Shown: positions 8,505 to 16,221 of the stretch, in pieces
Numbering within the stretch: position 1 is the stretch's first letter
How the letters are laid out: every line of letters begins with the position of its first letter
Source of the DNA: Pseudomonas sp. Root71
GTDB lineage: Bacteria > Pseudomonadota > Gammaproteobacteria > Pseudomonadales > Pseudomonadaceae
NCBI RefSeq assembly: GCF_001429045.1
Contig: NZ_LMHY01000022.1
Location: forward strand, 22,319-86,318
Direction of reading: 5' to 3'
Length of the DNA: 64,000 nucleotides
Made by a program: the position numbers and the translations under genes
Notes under the pieces: model-generated
What the model was told of the DNA's origin: nothing
Database searches by the model: none
Seen by the model: the letters and a program-made list of their open reading frames with translations, nothing else

Positions 8505-8533
8505 CGCCCCGCATTGCCGGGGCGTTTTCTTTT
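8505..8533 (+). terminator. Hairpin with T-rich tail after fibre chaperone
   Basis: CGCCCCG (8505-8511) / CGGGGCG (8518-8524) followed by TTTTCTTTT. It begins one base after the stop of the fibre chaperone gene. It looks like an intrinsic terminator, yet the late genes continue on the same strand. Confidence 0.7.
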
Positions 8534-8563
8534 CCATTCTGCACGTCACCGCACATTCCCACG

Positions 8564-8586
8564 GCCTCGCTTACGCGGGGCTTTTT
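8564..8586 (+). terminator. Intercistronic hairpin with T-tract, cassette 3
   Basis: GCCTCGC (8564-8570) / GCGGGGC (8575-8581) with one U·G pair and loop TTAC, then TTTTT, then TCTGGAG (RBS, 8591-8597) before the sheath start at 8607. The order hairpin, T-tract, CTGGAG and ATG matches cassettes 2 and 4. Confidence 0.6.
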
Positions 8587-8606
8587 CGTTTCTGGAGCAT
8601 CACTCT

Positions 8607-9770
8607 ATGAGTTTCTTTCACGGCGTCACCGTGACCCTGGTGGATACCGGCGCCCGCCACATCGCCACCCCGTCCGCATCGATCATCGGCCTGTGCAACA
8701 CCTTCACCGTTGCGCCGCCGGCGAACGCGGCGGCCAACGAATTGCTGCTGATCACCCGCGAAAGCGAAGCGGTGACGGCCTGGGGCCCAGACGCCGCAAT
8801 CACCCAGGACTGCAAGGCCATTTTCAAACGATCGAAGGCGGTGATTGTCGCCGTTGGTGTGCCGCTGCTGGACGACCCGACCGAGCAGCTGTCGGCGATC
8901 ATCGGCGGGGTCTGGGCCGACGGTAGCCGTACCGGCATGCAGGCGTTGCTCAACGGCAAAAGCAAGTTCAACGCCCAGCCGCGCTTGCTGGTGACGCCGG
9001 GACACTCGGCGACGCTGGCGGTCGCCACCGAGCTGGTGGCGCTGGGTGACAAGATGCGCGCCATGGCCATCCTCGACGGGCCGAACACCACCGACGAAGC
9101 CGCGATCGCCTATGCCGAAAATTTCGGCAGCAAACACGCCTACATGGTCGACCCGGGCGTGCAGTTCTGGGATACCGGAACCAGTGCCACGGTCAACGCG
9201 CCGGCTTCGGCCTGGACCGCTGGCCTGTTTGCCTGGACCGATGCCACCTACGGTTTCTGGGCCTCGCCGTCGAACAAGGAGTTTGTCGGCATCACCGGCA
9301 CCACGCGGCCGATCGAGTTTCTCGACGGAGATGCCTCCTGCCGGGCCAACCTGCTGAACAACGCCAATATCACCACGATCATTCGTGACGACGGTTACCG
9401 CCTGTGGGGCAACCGCACGCTGTCCAGCGATCCGAAATGGAAGTTCGTCACTCGCGTGCGCACGCTGGACATTGTGATGGACGCGATCCTCTACGCGCAC
9501 AAGTGGGCGGTCGACCGCTCAATCACCGCGACCTACGTCAAGGATGTGACCGAAGGCCTGCAGGCGTTCATGCGCGATCTGAAGAATCAGGGCGCGATCA
9601 TCAACTTCGAGGTGTATGCCGACGAAGAGCTGAACACCTCCAGCGAACTCAGCGACGGCAAGGTGTACTGGAACATTCGTTTCACCGACGTGCCGCCGGC
9701 TGAAAACCCGAACTTCCGCGTGGAAGTGACCGATCAGTGGATCACTGAAGTACTCGATACCGCCGCCTAA
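8607..9770 (+). CDS. Contractile tail sheath protein (gpFI)
   Basis: A 387-residue P2 gpFI-type sheath protein. The start at ATG 8607 gives FHGVTVTLVDTGARHIATPSASIIGL, the family N-terminus. Internal hallmarks are ITRESEAVTAWGP, then DPTEQLSAIIGGVW, PRLLVTPGH, YGFWASPSNKEFVGITGTTRPIEF and a conserved RDDGYRLWGNRTLSSDP. The C-terminal domain holds IRFTDVPPAENPNFRVEVTD, the sheath inner core. Sheath is the most abundant tail protein; it has its own hairpin-RBS cassette directly upstream. Confidence 0.95.
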   Translation: MSFFHGVTVTLVDTGARHIATPSASIIGLCNTFTVAPPANAAANELLLITRESEAVTAWGPDAAITQDCKAIFKRSKAVIVAVGVPLLDDPTEQLSAIIGGVWADGSRTGMQALLNGKSKFNAQPRLLVTPGHSATLAVATELVALGDKMRAMAILDGPNTTDEAAIAYAENFGSKHAYMVDPGVQFWDTGTSATVNAPASAWTAGLFAWTDATYGFWASPSNKEFVGITGTTRPIEFLDGDASCRANLLNNANITTIIRDDGYRLWGNRTLSSDPKWKFVTRVRTLDIVMDAILYAHKWAVDRSITATYVKDVTEGLQAFMRDLKNQGAIINFEVYADEELNTSSELSDGKVYWNIRFTDVPPAENPNFRVEVTDQWITEVLDTAA

Positions 9771-9782
9771 GGAGGCCGCTTA

Positions 9783-10286
9783 ATGATTCCGGAAGTGCTC
9801 TACAACACCAACCTGTTTGTCGACGGCATCAGCCTTCAAGGCGATGTACCGAGCCTGACTCTGCCCAAGTTGACCCTCAAGACTGACGAATACCGCGCCG
9901 GCGGCATGGACGCGGCGGTGGAACTCGACATGGGTATGGAGAAACTGGAAGCCAGCTTCCTCACCAATGGTGTGCGCCGTGAGGTGCTGAAGTTCTTCGG
10001 CCAAGCCGATCTGACGGCATTTAACGCCTCGTTCCGTGGTGCCTTCAAGGGCCAGAAAGGTTCGGTCAAGGCGGTGGTCGCCACCCTGCGCGGCAGCCTC
10101 AAGGAAGTCGATCCGGGGGACTGGAAACCGGGCGAAAAAGGCGAGTTCAAGTACGCCGTCGCGGCGACCTATTACAAGCTGGAAATCGACGGCAGCGTGA
10201 TGTTTGAACTCGATCCCCTCAACTCGATCCGCGTTATTGACGGTGTCGACCAATTGGCCGCTGTGCGGTCTGCCCTGGGCATGTAA
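9783..10286 (+). CDS. Major tail tube protein (gpFII)
   Basis: A 167-residue P2 gpFII-family tube protein (hexameric rings inside the sheath). It has the family opening IPEVLYNTNLFVDGISLQGDVPSLTLPKLTLKTDEYRAGGMDA and a later LRGSLKEVDPGDWKPGEKGEFKYAVAATYYKLEID region, ending with the typical FELDPLNSIRVIDGVDQLAAVRSALGM. A strong AAGGAGG lies 6 bases before the start and overlaps the sheath stop. Order FI-FII-E-T is as in P2. Confidence 0.95.
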   Translation: MIPEVLYNTNLFVDGISLQGDVPSLTLPKLTLKTDEYRAGGMDAAVELDMGMEKLEASFLTNGVRREVLKFFGQADLTAFNASFRGAFKGQKGSVKAVVATLRGSLKEVDPGDWKPGEKGEFKYAVAATYYKLEIDGSVMFELDPLNSIRVIDGVDQLAAVRSALGM

Positions 10287-10297
10287 GGAATAACACC

Positions 10298-10606
10298 ATG
10301 AGCAATTCAAAAGACAACGTCCTGCCGAAATGGCTGCAACTGGGCGACGGCATTGCCACCGTGACCCTGTCCCGGGCGAGCCAGGCGAATGGCATTCAGG
10401 TCGACAAACTGACTCTGCGCGAACCGACGGTGCGCGAGATGCGCGCCGCCACCTTGCAGGGCGGCAGCAACGAAGAAGAACAGGAAATGGTCTTGTTCTG
10501 CAGCCTGGCGAGCATCGGCCGTGCGGATCTGGAGGGGCTGCTGATGCGTGATTACCGTCGTTTGCAGACCGCCTATTTTCGTCTGGGAGCAGACGACGGG
10601 GTTTAA
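10298..10606 (+). CDS. Tail assembly chaperone gpE
   Basis: A 102-residue protein between tube and tape measure genes, where P2-like phages encode gpE. It is rich in acidic residues and Gln in the middle (LQGGSNEEEQEMVLFCSLASIG) and starts with a β-rich segment (GIATVTLSRASQANGIQVDKLTLREPTVREM). This is the pattern of phage tail assembly chaperones that coat the tape measure protein. The stop is TAA at 10604-10606 within GGGGTTTAA. A second overlapping frame (10548-10718) codes for the gpE'-like end. Function is clear from family and position. Confidence 0.85.
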   Translation: MSNSKDNVLPKWLQLGDGIATVTLSRASQANGIQVDKLTLREPTVREMRAATLQGGSNEEEQEMVLFCSLASIGRADLEGLLMRDYRRLQTAYFRLGADDGV

Positions 10607-10718
10607 CCCCCGGCTGCAAAAGGCCTTGGCCAAACGCTTGGCGGTCGAGCTGAATTTTTCGGCGGCCGAGATCCAGGGTCTGTCGTTTTCCGAGATGGTC
10701 TGGTGGCTCACGGACTGA
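10548..10718 (+). CDS. gpE'-like tail assembly chaperone domain in overlapping frame
   Basis: A 56-codon frame, +1 relative to gpE, too short for routine detection. From GTG 10548 it reads through the gpE stop to TGA 10716-10718. Residues 19-56 (FNPRLQKALAKRLAVELN, then IQGLSFSEMVWWLTD) have the short SFSEMVWWL signature of the gpE' extensions that help load the tape measure. It may start on its own at GTG (GGAGGGG at 10531-10537, ten bases upstream). Alternatively it may be joined to gpE by programmed frameshifting near the gpE stop (GACGGGGTTTAA), as in P2 (-1) or Mu (-2). The frame needs +1 or -2. The existence of the domain is likely; the mode of expression is open. Confidence 0.65.
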   Translation: MITVVCRPPIFVWEQTTGFNPRLQKALAKRLAVELNFSAAEIQGLSFSEMVWWLTD

Positions 10719-10748
10719 GCCTAATCCCGTCGCACACAGGTAACCTGC

Positions 10749-13091
10749 ATGGCGAACAAACTCTCGCTCGGGCTGGTGATTGGCGGCGCCGTCGATTCAT
10801 CCCTGGGCGCCGCCTTCAAGAATGTCAGCGGCGAAATGAAAAAGCTTGAGGCGCAAACCACCCGCGCCAAAGGTTTGCAGAAAGTCATCGGCGAAACCAT
10901 ACGTCTGCGCGATGAATGGAAAAAGGCTCACGACAGTGGCGCGGCCAATGCCGACGCCTTGCTGCGCAAACTGGAAACCAACACCAGCAGCTTGCGCAAG
11001 CAGGGTGTCGAAGTCGGGCGCCTACGTCAGGAGTACCTGGCGTTGGGCAAGGTGGTGCGCAGTGCCGAGTTCAAAGCCAAAGGCATGGGGCAGGTCGAAG
11101 AGGGGCGGGAGAGCCTGCGCAGCGGATTTGGCACGGCAGTGGCCGGTACCACCCTGGCTGCGGTGCCGACCAAGGTCAGCGCGGATTTTCAGGCGATCAT
11201 CCGGGACATCGCGATCAAGTCCGGTACCGCCAACACCCAACAGGAAGTGGACACCGCCCGCGACATCGTCCAGACCTCAAAAGACAGCGGCATGGCCAAC
11301 ACCCAAGTGGCCGACCTGGTGAACCAGTTGGTCGGCGGCGGCATGGAGTTGGCCGAGGCGCTGAAGTACGCCCCGGTGGCCGCCAAGTTTGCGGTCGGGC
11401 AGGGCGCGTCAGGCACCGACACGGCGAAAATGATTCTGGCGATGCAGAACAACGCCAAGATCACCGACCCGAAGAAAATGGAACAGGCCTTGGCGTCGGT
11501 CGCGTTGCTGGGCCAGCAAGGCAGCTTCGAGGCGGCCGACATGGCCAAGTGGTTTCCGGAACTGCTGGCGCAGATGGCCGGCAGCGGCATCACCGGCCAG
11601 GAGGCGGTGACGCAACTGGGGGCCATGCTGCAGGTGCAGATCAAGAGCGCCGGCAGCGCCGATGAGGCGGCGAACAACCTGAAAAACTGGATCGCGAAAA
11701 TCGGCTCGGGGGAAACTGTCAAAGGTTATGCCGATGCCGGGATCGATTATCAGGGCTCGATGAACGCCGCCATTGCCAAGGGCCTGTCGACCTTTGAAGC
11801 CAGTTTTGAACTGGCTCGCCGCTACGTGGAAAAGACCGACCCGAAGAAGGCCAAACAGCTGGATCAGGGTCTGACCAAAATCAGCCAGGAGACGGATCCG
11901 GCCAAGGCACAAGCGATGGCCGATGCCCTGGCCGCGACCCTGCGCACCGGCGATGTGTTTGCCGATATGCAGGTCAAAACCGCGCTGATGGCGTACACCC
12001 AGAACAAGAAACTCTATGCGGATCTGAAAAGGGATGCCGCGAACCCCAACGGCCAGCGCAAAGACATTCTCGACAAAAACCTGAACGAACGTCGCGAGAG
12101 CTCGTCGCAACGTTGGGCCGAAACCGGTCAGGCGTTCAACGATTCGCTGCGTGCGATCGGTGATGCCCTGCGGCCGGCGACGGATGCGCTGGCCAGCGGT
12201 ATCGGTGCAGCAGCGCGTGGCTTGACCGCCTTGTCTGAGGAGACGCCCAAGGTGGTGCTGGGCCTGGCGGCGCTCAGTGCCGGAGCCTTGCTGGCGGGCA
12301 AGGCCTGGGCCGCGCTGAAGATCGGCCGGGGGCTGGTCAACATCGCGCGCGGCTCGGCCGGCGACCGGTCCAACATCGTGCAGCGGGTATTCGTGACCAA
12401 CGCGAATGACGGCGATGACGACGGGGTGGATCACGATTCAGGTCGAAAGAGAAAAGGCCCTGCACGTCGGCCGTCCCGTGGCATGAAAGTGGGCGGGGCG
12501 CTGGCGGTGGTCGGTGCCGGCGTTCAGATGCTGGACACTTACCAGAACGCCATCACCCGTGATGAAAAGGCCGAAGGCTACGGCGAGGCGGCGGGTGGTC
12601 TGGCCGGTGGTTTGGCCGGTGCAGCAGCGGGTGCCGCCATCGGCTCGGTCATCCCGCTGCTCGGTACCGCGGTGGGTGGGATGATCGGTGCCTGGCTCGG
12701 GGCGATGGGCGGCGGTGACGTGGGCGCGACCATGGGCAAGACGTTGTTTGGCGGGCCGGACATCCCGGTCGTACCCAACGCACCGCTCGGCCTCTTTCCT
12801 ATGCCCGCCGGTCAGGGGGTTGGCGCGGTCGTGCGCGCGATGGACAGTGCCCCCGCCGCGCCGGTCACAGCGGCGGCATTGATGTCGAGCACCGCAGCCA
12901 AGACACCCGAATGGCCGAAGGTCGATCAGCAATTCACCTTCGCCCCGGCCCCGGTGTTTCAGGTGCACGGTGATGTGAAAGACCCGGCGCAACTGGTCCA
13001 GGAATTGATGCCGTATCTGCGCCGTCAGTTTGAAGACTTCGCCCGGGAGGCGCGCGCCCGGCAGTTGTTTGATGCACCCCACGTGGGTTGA
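10749..13091 (+). CDS. Tail length tape measure protein
   Basis: A 780-residue tape measure protein (gpT type). N-terminal ~110 residues are strongly helical coiled coil (GEMKKLEAQTTRAKGLQKVI…). A central TP901-type core follows: ADFQAIIRDIAIKSGTANTQ, QVADLVNQLVGGGMELAEALKYAP, then AKMILAMQNNAKITDPKKMEQAL. Two hydrophobic stretches follow: VVLGLAALSAGALLAGKAW and a long Gly/Ala-rich run near residues 615-660 that could cross the host membrane during DNA entry. The C-terminal 60 residues include DPAQLVQELMPYLRRQFED, the conserved end. It follows gpE/E' as expected. Confidence 0.93.
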   Translation: MANKLSLGLVIGGAVDSSLGAAFKNVSGEMKKLEAQTTRAKGLQKVIGETIRLRDEWKKAHDSGAANADALLRKLETNTSSLRKQGVEVGRLRQEYLALGKVVRSAEFKAKGMGQVEEGRESLRSGFGTAVAGTTLAAVPTKVSADFQAIIRDIAIKSGTANTQQEVDTARDIVQTSKDSGMANTQVADLVNQLVGGGMELAEALKYAPVAAKFAVGQGASGTDTAKMILAMQNNAKITDPKKMEQALASVALLGQQGSFEAADMAKWFPELLAQMAGSGITGQEAVTQLGAMLQVQIKSAGSADEAANNLKNWIAKIGSGETVKGYADAGIDYQGSMNAAIAKGLSTFEASFELARRYVEKTDPKKAKQLDQGLTKISQETDPAKAQAMADALAATLRTGDVFADMQVKTALMAYTQNKKLYADLKRDAANPNGQRKDILDKNLNERRESSSQRWAETGQAFNDSLRAIGDALRPATDALASGIGAAARGLTALSEETPKVVLGLAALSAGALLAGKAWAALKIGRGLVNIARGSAGDRSNIVQRVFVTNANDGDDDGVDHDSGRKRKGPARRPSRGMKVGGALAVVGAGVQMLDTYQNAITRDEKAEGYGEAAGGLAGGLAGAAAGAAIGSVIPLLGTAVGGMIGAWLGAMGGGDVGATMGKTLFGGPDIPVVPNAPLGLFPMPAGQGVGAVVRAMDSAPAAPVTAAALMSSTAAKTPEWPKVDQQFTFAPAPVFQVHGDVKDPAQLVQELMPYLRRQFEDFAREARARQLFDAPHVG

Positions 13092-13100
13092 GGACGTGAA

Positions 13101-13958
13101 ATGGCGGATGAAAAAACTTACCTGCAGCACCTGCAGGGCGGGCTGAAGTACATGGTCGACGCGGGGGAGGCCGGGCGCACTGACCTGGAGTCCATGACTG
13201 GACCCATGAATGGCGCGCTCAATGAGATTAGTGGGGCGGCCGATGCGCTGGAAGGTCTGCCCTTTATCAGCGAGGACCTGAGCGACAAGACCCGGCGTCT
13301 GCAGGATGCGATCAACTCGGCGCAGGCCAAGATTGGCAAGGTCGCCAGCTTCTATAACCAGACCCAGCGCGCGCTGGCCCAGTTTGATGAGCACTTTTCC
13401 GCCCTGACCGAACAGATCGGCCGCTTCGGCGCGGCGTTCAACAAGGTGGCCGGCAAGGCCAATGCCGCGTTGGGCAACATCTTTCCCACGGAATGGTTTG
13501 CCGGCGACATGTCACCGATTCCCGACGCGGTGAAGCCGTTTCCGCACCTGCTGATCCTCTACCCGCTGAAAGCCAATGAGCGGCCGTACTACTTCAACCT
13601 GGACACGGCAGCCTTCGATGAACTGCGCCGGCAGACGGCGTTTCGCTGGGCCGCGCAGGAACGCCTGACGCGGCGTCCGGCGCAGCAGGCGGTGGGGCTG
13701 GGTGAGGAGAAAATCACCATCAAGGGCGCGATCTACCCGAGCTTCAAAGGCGGGCTGAAGCAGCTGGATAGGTTGCGCAGCATCGGTGCCAAGTTGCTGC
13801 CGCTGAACCTGACCACGGGTTATGGCGAGGTGCTGGGCAACTGGGTTTTGACCAATATCGAAGAAGAGCAAAGCGCTTTGCTGCCCGGGGCTATCCCGCG
13901 CAAGCAGGGCTTTTCATTGGAGTTCGTCCGTTATGGCGATGATCTGCAGAACAGCTGA
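13101..13958 (+). CDS. Tail protein U with unusual N-terminal extension
   Basis: A 285-residue protein. The C-terminal ~130 residues match P2 gpU: a PFPHLLILYPL opening, KITIKGAIYPSFKGGLKQLDRLRSIG and a conserved SLEFVRYGDD end. P2 gpU is about 160 residues; here there are ~130 extra N-terminal residues that are helical and polar (LEGLPFISEDLSDKTRRLQD, QAKIGKVASFYNQTQRALAQF). They resemble the N-terminal part of Mu-type DNA-circularisation/tail proteins. The gene lies between tape measure and gpX as in P2, and overlaps gpX by 26 bases. Confidence 0.85.
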   Translation: MADEKTYLQHLQGGLKYMVDAGEAGRTDLESMTGPMNGALNEISGAADALEGLPFISEDLSDKTRRLQDAINSAQAKIGKVASFYNQTQRALAQFDEHFSALTEQIGRFGAAFNKVAGKANAALGNIFPTEWFAGDMSPIPDAVKPFPHLLILYPLKANERPYYFNLDTAAFDELRRQTAFRWAAQERLTRRPAQQAVGLGEEKITIKGAIYPSFKGGLKQLDRLRSIGAKLLPLNLTTGYGEVLGNWVLTNIEEEQSALLPGAIPRKQGFSLEFVRYGDDLQNS

Positions 13959-14139
13959 CGGAGATCTGCTCGACACCCTGTGCCACCACTATTATGGCCA
14001 CCTGAACCGCAGCGTCGAGTCGGTACTGGCAGCCAATCAGGGCCTGGCCGATGAGCCACAGCCATTCCGGGCCGGCGTGCTTATCACGCTGCCGGACCTG
14101 GTGGTGGAGACTGACAGCGTCATTTCGTTGTGGGATTGA
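13933..14139 (+). CDS. Tail protein X (LysM-like)
   Basis: A 68-residue gpX-family protein with a compact LysM-like fold pattern: GDLLDTLCHHYYGH at the N-terminus, SVLAANQGLADEP in the middle and the typical ITLPDLVVE near the C-terminus. It joins the baseplate hub or helps tail assembly. GGAG lies ten bases before the start, inside the end of gpU. Length equals the P2 protein (67). Hairpin cassette 4 follows the stop. Confidence 0.92.
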   Translation: MAMICRTADGDLLDTLCHHYYGHLNRSVESVLAANQGLADEPQPFRAGVLITLPDLVVETDSVISLWD

Positions 14140-14150
14140 TCCCATTACCC

Positions 14151-14173
14151 AGCCCGCCGAGTGCGGGCTTTTT
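14151..14173 (+). terminator. Intercistronic hairpin with T-tract, cassette 4
   Basis: AGCCCGC (14151-14157) / GCGGGCT (14163-14169), loop CGAGT, followed by TTTTCTTG and then TCTGGAG (14179-14184) before the gpD start. Stem and loop closely match cassette 2 (loop CGCGT). Confidence 0.7.
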
Positions 14174-14191
14174 CTTGTCTGGAGTGCCGAT

Positions 14192-15226
14192 ATGCAACCG
14201 CTTTTTCGCATCGTCGCCGACGGCGCCGACATCACCACCTTGATCAATGATCGGCTGGTCTCTCTGCAGTTGTCCGATCGGCCCGGCATGGCCTCGGATT
14301 CATTTGAGCTGCGCATTGATGACCGTGACGGCGCGGTGTCGCTGCCTGTGCGTGGCGCGAGCATCGAAGTCTACCTGGGTTATGCCGGCGCCGAACTGAC
14401 GCGCATGGGCCGCTACACCGTGGACGAAGTGGCCGTTTCCGGTCCGCCGGACACGCTGGTGATCAGCGGCAAGGCCAGCGACATGCGCGGCAGCGGCAAG
14501 ACCACGCGCAGCGGCAGTTGGGAGGATGTCAGCCTGGCGCAAATTGTGGGTGACGTCGCCGCCCGCAATGGCTGGCAGCCGTCGTGTCCGGTCGATACCC
14601 GGGTGCCACGTATTGATCAGCTCAATGAGTCGGACTTCAATTTCATCACCCGGGTGGCCAAGAAGCACGACTGCACCGCCAAGGTGGCCAACGGCAAGCT
14701 GCTGGTCTTGCCGCGACAGGGCGGGCAGAGCGCCAGTGGCAAGGCCTTGGCGGTGATCACCTTGCAACGCAATGATGTGACCCGATGGCAGTTTCGCTTG
14801 AGCGACCGCAGTGCCCATCAAGGGGTCAGCACCCAGTACCAGGACCCGGCTAGCGGCGAGCTGCTGATCTCGCACCTGGACAACCCGAACGTGCCCGAAG
14901 GGCTGCCGCCGGTGCATACCGATCGCCATCTCTATCCGGACCGCACGGCGGCCGATGAGGCGGCCAAGGCCCGTCTGGCGGCGTTCAATCGTTCGACCGC
15001 CTCGGTACGTCTCGACCTGCCGGGTCGGACCGACCTGTTTGCCGAAGTCATGATCCAGGCCCAAGGCTTCAAGCACGGCCTCGATGGCGAGTACCTGGTG
15101 GAGTCGGTAGATCACACCTTCACCCCGTCCGGCTGGACGGTGTCGGTGGAGTGCAATGGCGGCAAGGAGGGCAAGGCCAAGGCCTCCGGCAAGGCAGAGA
15201 AGGTCGTGCTCGAAGTGGCTGGTTGA
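14192..15226 (+). CDS. Late control / baseplate hub protein gpD
   Basis: A 344-residue P2 gpD-family hub protein. Start ATG 14192 has CTGGAG seven bases upstream. Family features: FRIVADGADITTLINDRLVSLQLSDRPGMASDSFEL at the N-terminus, LGYAGAELTRMGRYTVDEV, DTLVISGKASDMRGSGKTTRSGSW, and the central LNESDFNFITRVAKKHDCTAKVANGKLLVLP. The C-terminus carries GLDGEYLVESVDHTFTPSGW. The P2 protein belongs to the hub (gp27-like) of contractile tails. It is the last structural gene; unlike many Pseudomonas relatives, no endolysin gene follows. Confidence 0.93.
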   Translation: MQPLFRIVADGADITTLINDRLVSLQLSDRPGMASDSFELRIDDRDGAVSLPVRGASIEVYLGYAGAELTRMGRYTVDEVAVSGPPDTLVISGKASDMRGSGKTTRSGSWEDVSLAQIVGDVAARNGWQPSCPVDTRVPRIDQLNESDFNFITRVAKKHDCTAKVANGKLLVLPRQGGQSASGKALAVITLQRNDVTRWQFRLSDRSAHQGVSTQYQDPASGELLISHLDNPNVPEGLPPVHTDRHLYPDRTAADEAAKARLAAFNRSTASVRLDLPGRTDLFAEVMIQAQGFKHGLDGEYLVESVDHTFTPSGWTVSVECNGGKEGKAKASGKAEKVVLEVAG

Positions 15227-15288
15227 GTGCCCGGGCGCGTAAATCGGCCTGAGTTAGAAGTCTCAAAATCAAAGTAAAAGGAGCGGCG

Positions 15289-15314
15289 AGGCTGGGTGCG
15301 TCAACACCCAGCCT
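15289..15314. terminator. Perfect 10-bp inverted repeat after gpD
   Basis: AGGCTGGGTG (15289-15298) / CACCCAGCCT (15305-15314) with a 6-base loop, 62 bases after the gpD stop. No T-tract follows, so it may be a factor-dependent terminator or an RNA-stabilising end of the late transcript. A second small inverted repeat, CTGTGC/GCACAG, lies at 15365-15381. Confidence 0.5.
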
Positions 15315-15393
15315 GGCCACCGTCCCCGCAGATTGTCCCTGCAAGTCCCGCCAAGGCTCCTGCTCTGTGCACAAAGCACAGCGAGCCTAGCAC

Positions 15394-15409
15394 CTGTTTA
15401 TTTATACAG
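15394..15409. promoter_or_regulatory. Perfect LexA (SOS) box upstream of adenine methylase
   Basis: CTGTTTATTTATACAG fits CTGT-N8-ACAG exactly, with an AT-rich centre as in Pseudomonas LexA1 boxes. It ends 17 bases before the methylase start and is the only such box seen next to the cargo genes. LexA repression of the methylase, and possibly of genes behind it, is inferred. Confidence 0.8.
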
Positions 15410-15426
15410 TAAAGGTCTTGCTATCC

Positions 15427-16221
15427 ATGTCTTCACCCATCATCCCTTGGATGGGCGGCAAACGCCGCCTGGCCGATCGCCTTATTCCGCTGTTTCCACC
15501 TCACGAATGCTACGTCGAAGTCTTTGCCGGCGGCGCCGCGTTGTATTTCATGCGACCTCAGGCGGCGCCCGTCGAAGTGCTCAACGACATAAACGGCGAC
15601 CTGGTGACGCTGTACCGCGTGGTGCAGAATCACCTCGAGGAGTTCGTGCGTCAGTTCAAGTGGGCGCTCAGTTCGCGGCAGGTGTTCGAGTGGCAGAAGA
15701 TGACCCGCCCGGAAACCCTCACCGACATCCAGCGTGCCGCGCGATTTTTCTACCTGCAGCATCATGCCTTCGCCGGCAAGGTGTCCGGGCAGACGTTCGG
15801 CACCGCGACCACTGGCCCGGCCATCAATCTGCTCCGTATCGAGGAAAATCTCTCGGCCGCCTGGCAGCGTTTGTCCGGCACCTACGTCGAGAACCTTCCG
15901 TGGCTTGAATGCGCCGAACGCTACGACCGTGTCCATACCTTCCACTACATGGACCCGCCTTATTGGCAGACCGCCGGTTATGGCGTCGATTTCCCGTTTG
16001 AGAATTACGAGCGCATGGCCAACTTCATGCGCCGCTGCAAGGGTAGGGTAATGGTCAGCATCAACGACCACCCCGACATTCGCCGAGTGTTCGAGGGCTT
16101 TCACTTTGAGACGCTGGATATCCGCTACACCACGACCAATCAGCGCCAAGGCAAGGCCGAAGTCAGCGGTGAACTGGTGATCATGAACTGGGAACCAGCA
16201 GCACTTGGCGGGCTATTTTGA
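15427..16221 (+). CDS. Phage-borne DNA adenine methylase (D12 class)
   Basis: A 264-residue N6-adenine DNA methyltransferase of the Dam/D12 type. The AdoMet-binding motif PWMGGKRRL is at residues 7-15, followed by YVEVFAGGAALYF, and the catalytic DPPY is at 176-179. The C-terminal TTNQRQGKAEVSGELVIMNW region is usual for phage Dam proteins. ATG 15427 is preferred; TTG at 15418 is a possible alternative. A perfect LexA box sits just upstream, so expression should rise with DNA damage, when the prophage is induced. It could protect replicated phage DNA from host restriction or alter regulation. The recognised sequence cannot be read from the protein. No restriction enzyme lies beside it. Confidence 0.9.
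   Translation: MSSPIIPWMGGKRRLADRLIPLFPPHECYVEVFAGGAALYFMRPQAAPVEVLNDINGDLVTLYRVVQNHLEEFVRQFKWALSSRQVFEWQKMTRPETLTDIQRAARFFYLQHHAFAGKVSGQTFGTATTGPAINLLRIEENLSAAWQRLSGTYVENLPWLECAERYDRVHTFHYMDPPYWQTAGYGVDFPFENYERMANFMRRCKGRVMVSINDHPDIRRVFEGFHFETLDIRYTTTNQRQGKAEVSGELVIMNWEPAALGGLF

Noticed and set aside
1..15226. Interpretation of the tail cluster as an R-type tailocin
   Set aside because: Capsid, cement and head-tail joining genes are present, so it is a phage with a head rather than a headless tailocin.
15394..15409. Reading the box as a P-type pyocin PrtN site
   Set aside because: The sequence fits CTGT-N8-ACAG exactly, and no prtN/prtR genes or P-box repeats are in the window.
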